Assembly: GCA_036258795.1 (NCBI GenBank)
Contig: DATACZ010000048.1
Span: 1-12,724, forward strand
Origin: DATACZ01 sp036258795
Lineage (GTDB): Bacteria > Actinomycetota > CADDZG01 > JAHWKV01
DNA length: 12,724 nt
Direction: 5' to 3'
The notes beneath the pieces are model-generated. The model did no database searches and was not told the origin of the DNA. It was given only the letters and a program-made list of their open reading frames with translations. This document shows, one piece after another, positions 4,813 through 10,434 of the stretch; the stretch's first letter is position 1, and every line of letters begins with the position of its first letter. Both the position numbers and the translations under genes were made by a program.

Positions 4813-7800
4813 CAATCGGTGAGGCCCGCCAGCGCCCTGGTGATGAGGAGCTGCTGCTCCTGCTCGTGAACCGAGGCACTGCCACTCGCGGGACTGGCGC
4901 TGGCATCCCTGCTGCACCGGAGCATCGGAGACTTCAGCTCCTCCGCAAACCGATGTTGCATGTACCGCCAGGCTCCCATGTTCTCTGGCTCTTCCTGAAC
5001 CCACATGATCTCCGCCTGGTCGAAGCGGGCCACCTCTTCAGCAATCTCATCCGCCGGAAACGGGTAGAGCTGCTCAACCCTCACGAGAGCCACCCCCTGG
5101 GCTCCCAGGTTCCTCCGTGCCGCCTGAAGCTCGTAGAAGACCTTCCCGCTACACATGATCAGGCGCCGGACATCCTCCGGACGGGGCTGCGCCGGGTCGG
5201 ACAGCACGGGCCGGAATGCACCCGAGATGAAATCGACCACCGGGCTGGCGGCATCGGCGAGCCGGAGCAGCGACTTGGGGGTCAGCACGACAAGCGGCCT
5301 GCGAACAATCAACCGTCCTTGGCCCACCAGGAGATGGAAGTACTGGGCGGGGGTCGAGGGAACCACCACCCTGAAGTTGTCCTCCGCGCCCAGGGTGAGA
5401 AAGCGCTCAAGCCGTGCGCTGGAGTGCTCCGGCCCCTGCCCCTCATAACCATGAGGAAGGAGCATCACCAGGTTGCTCGGCTGGCCCCACTTGTCCTCTC
5501 CCGCGGCGATGAATTGGTCGATGATCACCTGGCCGCCGTTGGCGAAGTCCCCGAACTGTGCTTCCCAAAGGACCAGTGCCTTGGATGCGGCGACCGAGTA
5601 TCCGTACTCGAATCCCAGCGCGGCAAACTCGGAGAGAAGGCTGTCGTATACGTACAGCCGCCCTCCCGTCCCATTGGACAGCTCGGATAGGGGGAAGTAC
5701 TCGGCGCTGGTCTCCTGATCGATCAGTACGGCGTGCCGCTGGCTGAACGTTCCCCTCCGGGTATCCTGCCCGGCCAGGCGGATGGAGACACTGTCCAGAA
5801 GCAGCGCGCCAAAGGCAAGCGTCTCGGCCAATGACCAGTCGATACGGTCGTTCGTAATGGCCTTCTTCCGGTCCTCGAGCCACCTGCCGAGCTTGGGGTG
5901 AACGGTGAACCCGGCGGGCAGCTTGGTGGTGGCCTCCAGGATCTGGTTCAAGGTGGCCAGACCCACCGCAGTATTGACGCCGTCGAAGGACACGGGAGGC
6001 TTCAAGGGTTTTGCCCTTGTCGGCGGCCGGGTGAGTCCCCTGGTGGATTCCAGAGCCTCTTCCAGCCGGTACCTGTAGTACTCGAGAGCCCCCTCCGCCT
6101 CCTCCGTGGTGATGTCTCCTCGGTAAAGAAGCAGCTCGGTGTAGAGCTTACGCACCGACCTTTGGGAGGCGATTCTCTTGTACATGAGCGGCTGGGTGTA
6201 CGAGGGCTCATCCGCCTCGTTGTGCCCCCAACGCCGGTAACACCACATATCGATTACTACGTCCTTCTGAAACTCTTCCCGGTATTTGAAAGCCAGACGG
6301 GCTGCCCTGACGCACGCTTCCGGATCGTCCCCGTTGACGTGGAATATGGGCGCCTGGATCATCTTGGCGACGTCGCTGGCATAGGTACTCGAGCGGGTCT
6401 GGACTGCCCCTGCCGTGAACCCGAGCTGGTTGTTGATGATGACGTGGATCGTCCCCCCGGTTCTGTATCCCCGGAGCTGGGAGAGGCTCAAGGTCTCTGC
6501 AACGACTCCCTGCCCGGAAAACGCCGCGTCTCCGTGAATGAGGAGGGGCAGGACAGGCCATTTGTCCTGACGGTTGAGAGCATCCTGCTTGGCGCGGACC
6601 ACACCCTCGACCACGGGATCGACCGATTCGAGATGGCTTGGGTTTGACACCACCGAGACGTCCATCGAACCACCTCGAGGGCTTATGTACCTGCCGTTGG
6701 CCCCGATGTGGTACTTCACGTCCCCGGACCCCTGGACGCTTTGAGGGTCGACGTAGCCCTCAAACTCCTTGAAGATCTGTTCGTGGCTCTTGCCGATGAT
6801 GTTGGCCAGTACGTTCAGCCTTCCACGGTGGGCCATGCCGATCACCGCTTCCTCCAATGACGCCGCACAGGCAGAGTCAAGGATGGCGTCCAGCATCGGG
6901 ATGAGGCTCAGCGCTCCCTCCAGGCTGAAGCGCTTGTGCCCGATGTACTTCGTGTGCAGAAATGTTTCAAACGACTCTGCCTCGTTGAGCTTCTGCAGGA
7001 TGCGGGTGTGGTCTCTCCTCGGAAGGTCGACGCTGCGGCCCTCCACCTTGTCCTGGATCCATTCCTTCTCCCGTGGGTCGGAGATGTGCATGTACTCGAT
7101 CCCGGTGGTTCGGCAGTAAGCGTCCCGCAGGAGCTTCAGGATCTCCTTCAGCTTGAGCTTTGCCTGCCCCGCTAGCCCTCCCGTTGCAAAAGTTCGGTCG
7201 AGGTCCCAGATGCTGAAGTGGTAACGGGCCGGATCCAGGTCCGGGTGCATCTGCGGCGGGTTGGTGTCGAGGGGATCTAGATCGGCGATCAAATGCCCGC
7301 GCACCCGATAGATATTGATCAGCTGGAAGACCCGGGCCTGCTTCTCCTCCGCCTCCACCGAGTCCCTGGTTGGGTTGATGTCCTCATGCCACTGCACCGG
7401 GACGTAGGGGACACCCATGCTGGAGAAGATGTCCTCGTAGAAGTGGTCCTTTCCAATCAGCAGGTTGTGAATTTCCCGAAGGAACTCACCGCTCTCCGCT
7501 CCCTGAATCACCCGGTGATCGTAGGTGCTGGTCAGCGTTACGACCTTCCCAATACCGATGTCCGCGAGGACGTGCGGGTCGGCACCCTGGTACTCCGCGG
7601 GGAAGTCGATGGCGCCGATCCCGATGATCGCTCCCTGCCCGATCATCAGCCGGGGGATGGACTGCACCGTGCCGACTGTGCCTGGATTGGTAATCGTAAT
7701 GGTGGTTCCAGCCACGTCGTCCGGCGCCAAACCGCCGCTGTGAGACTTGCGGATGAGCTCATCGTAGGCGTCGATGTACTGGGAGAAGCTCATAACCTCG

Positions 7801-8390
7801 GCCCCCTTGATACTGGGCACGAGCACTGTACGGCCTCCATCACTTCGCCGTACGTCCACGGCAAGCCCCAGGTTGACGTGGGGATGGCGAACCAGATGCG
7901 GCTCCCCGGCCCGGTACTCGTAGGAGACGTTCATTTCCGGGTGTTTCTTGACAGCCTGAACCACCGCCCAGCCGAGGATGTGGGTGAAGCTGACCTTCTT
8001 CTTAAGAGATCTCGCCTGGTGATTGTTGAGTATGTTTCGGTTGACCTCCAGGAGCTTTGCCGGGATCGTCCTGACCGATGTGGCCGTAGGGATGGTGAGG
8101 CTCTCCTCCATTCGGGAGACCAGCCTCTTGGCTCCGGTCGATAGCCGGGTCGCACCGGGCTCCTCGCTCCCCGGGGACTGCCTGGCGTCGATACCCGGGG
8201 GCGGAGAGACCTTTGGCTCCTCCGCCGGCGCACCAGCCGTGCGTCCATCATCGCCCTCGGCGGGAAAGTAGTCCGCAAAAAACTCTCGCCAGGCCTCGGA
8301 GACGGACTCGGGATTGTCCCGGTAACGCTCATGCATCTCCTGCATGAGCCAGAGGTTCGGGCCGAACCTTGAATCGTTCAATCGCGCCAC
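4812..8390 (-). CDS. kgd: Multifunctional 2-oxoglutarate dehydrogenase E1 with fused E2 catalytic domain (Kgd/OdhA type, 1192 aa)
   Basis: This TCA-cycle enzyme decarboxylates 2-oxoglutarate with thiamine diphosphate and, with lipoylated partner E2 and E3 subunits, yields succinyl-CoA. Layout: E1 N-terminal segment at 1-45 (FGPNLWLMQEMHERYRDNP), a Pro/Glu/Gly-rich linker to about 80, a succinyltransferase-like E2 domain at about 90-325 with active-site H292 in TYDHRVIQG, then the E1 core from about 345. The E1 core shows AHRGRLNVLAN (H521), HGDAAFSGQG and INNQLGFT in the cofactor-binding region, and ends with SVHEQEQQLLITRAL. No lipoyl domain is present, as in Mycobacterium Kgd and Corynebacterium OdhA, so lipoyl groups must come from another protein. 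Length matches those enzymes (about 1220-1260). The start is GTG 8390 with AGGGAG 8 bases upstream and conserved residues right after it. Confidence 0.96.
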   Translation of the reverse strand: MARLNDSRFGPNLWLMQEMHERYRDNPESVSEAWREFFADYFPAEGDDGRTAGAPAEEPKVSPPPGIDARQSPGSEEPGATRLSTGAKRLVSRMEESLTIPTATSVRTIPAKLLEVNRNILNNHQARSLKKKVSFTHILGWAVVQAVKKHPEMNVSYEYRAGEPHLVRHPHVNLGLAVDVRRSDGGRTVLVPSIKGAEVMSFSQYIDAYDELIRKSHSGGLAPDDVAGTTITITNPGTVGTVQSIPRLMIGQGAIIGIGAIDFPAEYQGADPHVLADIGIGKVVTLTSTYDHRVIQGAESGEFLREIHNLLIGKDHFYEDIFSSMGVPYVPVQWHEDINPTRDSVEAEEKQARVFQLINIYRVRGHLIADLDPLDTNPPQMHPDLDPARYHFSIWDLDRTFATGGLAGQAKLKLKEILKLLRDAYCRTTGIEYMHISDPREKEWIQDKVEGRSVDLPRRDHTRILQKLNEAESFETFLHTKYIGHKRFSLEGALSLIPMLDAILDSACAASLEEAVIGMAHRGRLNVLANIIGKSHEQIFKEFEGYVDPQSVQGSGDVKYHIGANGRYISPRGGSMDVSVVSNPSHLESVDPVVEGVVRAKQDALNRQDKWPVLPLLIHGDAAFSGQGVVAETLSLSQLRGYRTGGTIHVIINNQLGFTAGAVQTRSSTYASDVAKMIQAPIFHVNGDDPEACVRAARLAFKYREEFQKDVVIDMWCYRRWGHNEADEPSYTQPLMYKRIASQRSVRKLYTELLLYRGDITTEEAEGALEYYRYRLEEALESTRGLTRPPTRAKPLKPPVSFDGVNTAVGLATLNQILEATTKLPAGFTVHPKLGRWLEDRKKAITNDRIDWSLAETLAFGALLLDSVSIRLAGQDTRRGTFSQRHAVLIDQETSAEYFPLSELSNGTGGRLYVYDSLLSEFAALGFEYGYSVAASKALVLWEAQFGDFANGGQVIIDQFIAAGEDKWGQPSNLVMLLPHGYEGQGPEHSSARLERFLTLGAEDNFRVVVPSTPAQYFHLLVGQGRLIVRRPLVVLTPKSLLRLADAASPVVDFISGAFRPVLSDPAQPRPEDVRRLIMCSGKVFYELQAARRNLGAQGVALVRVEQLYPFPADEIAEEVARFDQAEIMWVQEEPENMGAWRYMQHRFAEELKSPMLRCSRDASASPASGSASVHEQEQQLLITRALAGLTD

Positions 8391-8525
8391 AAGCGCTGCT
8401 CCCTGATCTTTCCTACTTCAGGATATTCCATACGGGGCCTTTGCCCCCCGCATTCAGTCGGTCCCGTGGTGGAAGGGACAGATCCTCAAGTTGCTGTCCA
8501 CCCTCTGGTAATCCGGTAAGCGCCG
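8391..8525 (-). other. kgd leader / intergenic region with two small hairpins
   Basis: These 135 bases separate the 116-residue protein stop from the kgd start and hold no gene that I can see. They contain the kgd ribosome-binding site (AGGGAG, 8404-8399) and two short hairpins: GGGGC/GCCCC with a CTTT loop (8434-8447) and GTCCC/GGGAC with a 9-base loop (8461-8479). A TATCCT box about 30 bases before the GTG is a possible -10 without a convincing -35. The hairpins may end the upstream transcript, but neither has a T-tract. Confidence 0.35.
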
Positions 8526-8876
8526 TTACAAAGGGTGTTCAGAAGGGGGGTTCTCGCCGGACGGCGGCCGCGTCACCACCTCCTCATCGATGACGCTTCC
8601 GTCCTTGAATCTCACCAGCTCGAGCCCCTCCGTGCCGGGACGGGCTCGAAGGGTCGAGCCATCTTCCATCAGCTGATAGGCGCCTGCGGCGGACTTGAGC
8701 ACCAGCATGCCTCCCGAGGTCGCCCCTATTCCGACCGGCTCGTCATCTTGCAGCTCCCCCGGAGGAAGGTTCCCTCTCAGCGTGGCGAAGTCGGCTCGGA
8801 TCTGATCCTGCACGTCGGCGGGCAACGCATCAAAAGCGGCCGCATCGGTAAGGGGCGTACCGTGGGGATCGGACAT
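8526..8876 (-). CDS. Hypothetical acidic soluble protein (116 aa)
   Basis: I do not recognise this protein. ATG 8876 is chosen because AAAGGAG (8892-8886) lies 9 bases upstream; the frame extends to 8963 but without such a site. The N-terminal third looks helical and acidic (AAAFDALPADVQDQIRADF). The middle looks like successive beta strands (VGIGATSGGMLVLK, AYQLMEDGSTLRA, LELVRFKDGSVID), and the C-terminus is a disordered Pro/Glu-rich tail. There is no signal peptide, transmembrane segment, cysteine or catalytic motif. It lies upstream of kgd on the same strand with a 135-base gap and is divergent from the AlkA-like gene across a 93-base region containing an 8-base inverted repeat. Function is unknown. 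Confidence 0.75.
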   Translation of the reverse strand: MSDPHGTPLTDAAAFDALPADVQDQIRADFATLRGNLPPGELQDDEPVGIGATSGGMLVLKSAAGAYQLMEDGSTLRARPGTEGLELVRFKDGSVIDEEVVTRPPSGENPPSEHPL

Positions 8877-8912
8877 CACTGGAGACTCCTTTCGTGGGCC
8901 GTATCTATTTGC

Positions 8913-8948
8913 GCCACCGAGCCTAGGATTCCACCCCCTGTCGGTGGC
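8913..8948. repeat. 8-bp perfect inverted repeat in divergent promoter region
   Basis: GCCACCGA (8913-8920) and TCGGTGGC (8941-8948) are exact reverse complements with a 20-base spacer, centred between the divergent 116-residue protein gene and the AlkA-like gene. The arm centres are 28 bases apart, a little under three helical turns. It may be a regulator-binding site or an RNA hairpin in one of the leaders. Confidence 0.45.
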
Positions 8949-8969
8949 CTCAAGTAGTCTCATACCAGC

Positions 8970-9872
8970 GTGGTGATGATCTCCCGAACCCTAAGGCCGG
9001 CCTATCCCATCGACCTAAGATCCACACTCAGGCCACTGCTCCGCGGAGCCGGGGACCCCACAATGACTCTCGCCCGCCAGGAGGTCTGGCGGGCCACTCG
9101 CACCCCCGACGGGGCGGCGACCGCCCACTTTGTAGCTCGTGGAGGGGAGATCGAGGTGACCGCCTGGGGTCCGGGGGCGGCATTTGTGCTGGATACCGCT
9201 CCCGAGCTTCTGGGACAGAGCGACCGGCCAGAGGAGTTCGTTCCCAAGCACCCGATAATCCGAGACCTGCACCGCCGGATGATGGGAATGCGGATCTGCA
9301 AGTCCCTCGCGGTCGTCGAGGCGTTGATCTGTTCAGTCATCGAACAGAAGGTCACCACCATCGAGGCTCGTCGCTCATACCATGCCCTCGTCAAAGCCCA
9401 CAGCGAGCCGGCACCGGGACCGGCAGGGCTGTTGCTTCCGCCGGCCCCTGAGGTCCTGGGGAAGCTGCCCTACTACGCTTACCACCCGCTGGGGTTGGAG
9501 CGCAGACGAGCGGACACCATACGTCGGGTGTCCGTCTGGGCGCCCAAGCTGGAACTGGCAGCCTCGATGCCGCTGCAAGAGGCTCGTCACAGGCTCACGA
9601 TGATCCCCGGCGTGGGGGCATGGACTGCAGCTGAGGTCGCCATGGTGGCGCTGGGTGATCCCGACGCCGTCAGCGTCGGCGACTACCACCTGCCGCATCA
9701 AGTGTCCTGGGTGCTGGCCGGGGAGCCCCGTGGGAACGATGATCGAATGCTGGAGCTGCTCGAGCCGTATCGGGGGCAGCGCTCGCGGGCGATTCGCCTC
9801 ATCTCCGCGTCCGGCCGGCAGCCTCCCCGGCGCGGGCACCGAATGCCGCTCCGGTCCATCGCCCGTATCTAG
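8970..9872 (+). CDS. AlkA-like DNA-3-methyladenine glycosylase, HhH-GPD superfamily (300 aa)
   Basis: This base-excision repair enzyme removes alkylated purines from DNA. The C-terminal half holds the helix-hairpin-helix motif IPGVGAW (212-218) followed by TAAEVAMVALGDPDAVSVGDYHLP, with the expected catalytic Asp at 238. LELLEPYRGQRSRAIRLI and the closing PPRRGHRM segment are typical of the actinobacterial subgroup, as are the N-terminal RPAYPIDLRSTLRPLLRGAGDPT and VIEQKVTTIEARRSY. There is no iron-sulfur cluster. Length fits the subgroup. GTG 8970, GTG 8973 and ATG 8976 are successive possible starts, and none has a clear ribosome-binding site. TAGTCT at 8955-8960 could be a -10 giving a very short or absent leader. 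A MarR regulator follows 37 bases downstream in the same direction. Confidence 0.9.
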   Translation: MVMISRTLRPAYPIDLRSTLRPLLRGAGDPTMTLARQEVWRATRTPDGAATAHFVARGGEIEVTAWGPGAAFVLDTAPELLGQSDRPEEFVPKHPIIRDLHRRMMGMRICKSLAVVEALICSVIEQKVTTIEARRSYHALVKAHSEPAPGPAGLLLPPAPEVLGKLPYYAYHPLGLERRRADTIRRVSVWAPKLELAASMPLQEARHRLTMIPGVGAWTAAEVAMVALGDPDAVSVGDYHLPHQVSWVLAGEPRGNDDRMLELLEPYRGQRSRAIRLISASGRQPPRRGHRMPLRSIARI

Positions 9873-9886
9873 GGACTCATATGGTT

Positions 9887-9903
9887 GTTGCCGCAACTAA
9901 ACT
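9887..9903 (+). promoter_or_regulatory. Candidate marR promoter with overlapping palindromic operator
   Basis: GTTGC-C-GCAAC (9887-9897) is a perfect 5-bp palindrome whose TTGC/GCAA core resembles known MarR operators such as E. coli marO. It abuts TAAACT (9898-9903), a TANNNT -10 box 6 bases before the marR ATG. No Shine-Dalgarno is present, so a leaderless transcript is likely. The palindrome would lie in the -35/-10 spacer, suiting autorepression. The -35 is weak. Confidence 0.45.
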
Positions 9904-9909
9904 TCTCTT

Positions 9910-10386
9910 ATGATTCCGGAGGTGAGCAGCGAGGAGTTCGAGCAAGGCAGACAGGCGTGGCCGGTCCTTTTCAGGAGCTGCCTTATCCTGATGGATCGCC
10001 TGGACCGGCAGCTTCAGGCGTCGGTGGGGTTGCAGCTTGCCTGGTTCGAGGTCCTAAGCCAGCTGTCCTCCAAACCTCAGGGCATGATGCCAATGAAGCA
10101 GCTCGCTGAGTCGGTCTGCCTGACCAAGAGCGGCGCCTCGAGGCTCATAGACCGGATGGTCGACGCCAAGCTCGTCGAAAGACACGCTTGCCAGACGGAC
10201 GGACGAGTGATCTATGCCTGCGTGACTCCGCAGGGCCGCCTTGCTCACGAGAGAGCTCGCAGCGTCGCCAACCAAGGGGTCGATGAGCACTTTGCACGGC
10301 ACCTATCGGCCACCGAGGCCAAAGTGATGTCCGAGGCTTTGATGAGGGTCCTGGTCGCTGCCGGATGTGCCCAGCGATGGTCTTAA
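9910..10386 (+). CDS. MarR-family winged-helix transcriptional regulator (158 aa)
   Basis: This dimeric DNA-binding regulator normally represses nearby genes and is released by small ligands or oxidants. The winged helix spans about 63-112: MKQLAESVCLTKSGASRLIDRMVDAKLVER gives helix-turn-helix and recognition helix, and TDGRVIYACVTPQGR gives the wing. The flanking N- and C-terminal helices would form the dimer interface. Five cysteines are present (24, 70, 94, 104, 153), but Cys24 does not align with the sensing cysteine of OhrR, so redox sensing is not supported. ATG 9910 has no ribosome-binding site and is preceded by a -10-like TAAACT, suggesting a leaderless mRNA. Candidate targets by position are itself and the AlkA-like glycosylase gene; the ligand is unknown. 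Confidence 0.9.
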   Translation: MIPEVSSEEFEQGRQAWPVLFRSCLILMDRLDRQLQASVGLQLAWFEVLSQLSSKPQGMMPMKQLAESVCLTKSGASRLIDRMVDAKLVERHACQTDGRVIYACVTPQGRLAHERARSVANQGVDEHFARHLSATEAKVMSEALMRVLVAAGCAQRWS

Positions 10387-10414
10387 ACAAAAGCGGCGCC
10401 CCAGGGGGCGCCGC
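10385..10414 (-). terminator. Strong intrinsic terminator for lon, between convergent marR and lon
   Basis: GCGGCGCCCC (10393-10402) and GGGGCGCCGC (10405-10414) form a perfect GC-only stem of at least 9 pairs with a tiny loop. On the minus strand the stem begins 20 bases after the lon stop and is followed directly by TTTTGTTT, the classical T-tract. On the plus strand the tail is AGTGTTCTT, so it may also stop marR transcription less efficiently. Confidence 0.85.
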
Positions 10415-10434
10415 CAGTGTTCTTCGGTCGTGAG

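Noticed and set aside
4866..5690. 274-codon plus-strand frame inside kgd
   Set aside because: It mirrors the conserved kgd coding strand; composition is typical of a GC-rich antisense shadow.
5898..6647. 249-codon plus-strand frame inside kgd
   Set aside because: Antisense shadow across the conserved thiamine-diphosphate region of kgd.
7293..8144. 283-codon plus-strand frame inside kgd
   Set aside because: Long but antisense to the E2 domain, with no recognised motif or ribosome-binding site evidence.
9375..9896. 173-codon minus-strand frame opposite the AlkA-like gene
   Set aside because: Pro/Arg/Gln-rich antisense shadow; the plus-strand glycosylase motifs are unambiguous.
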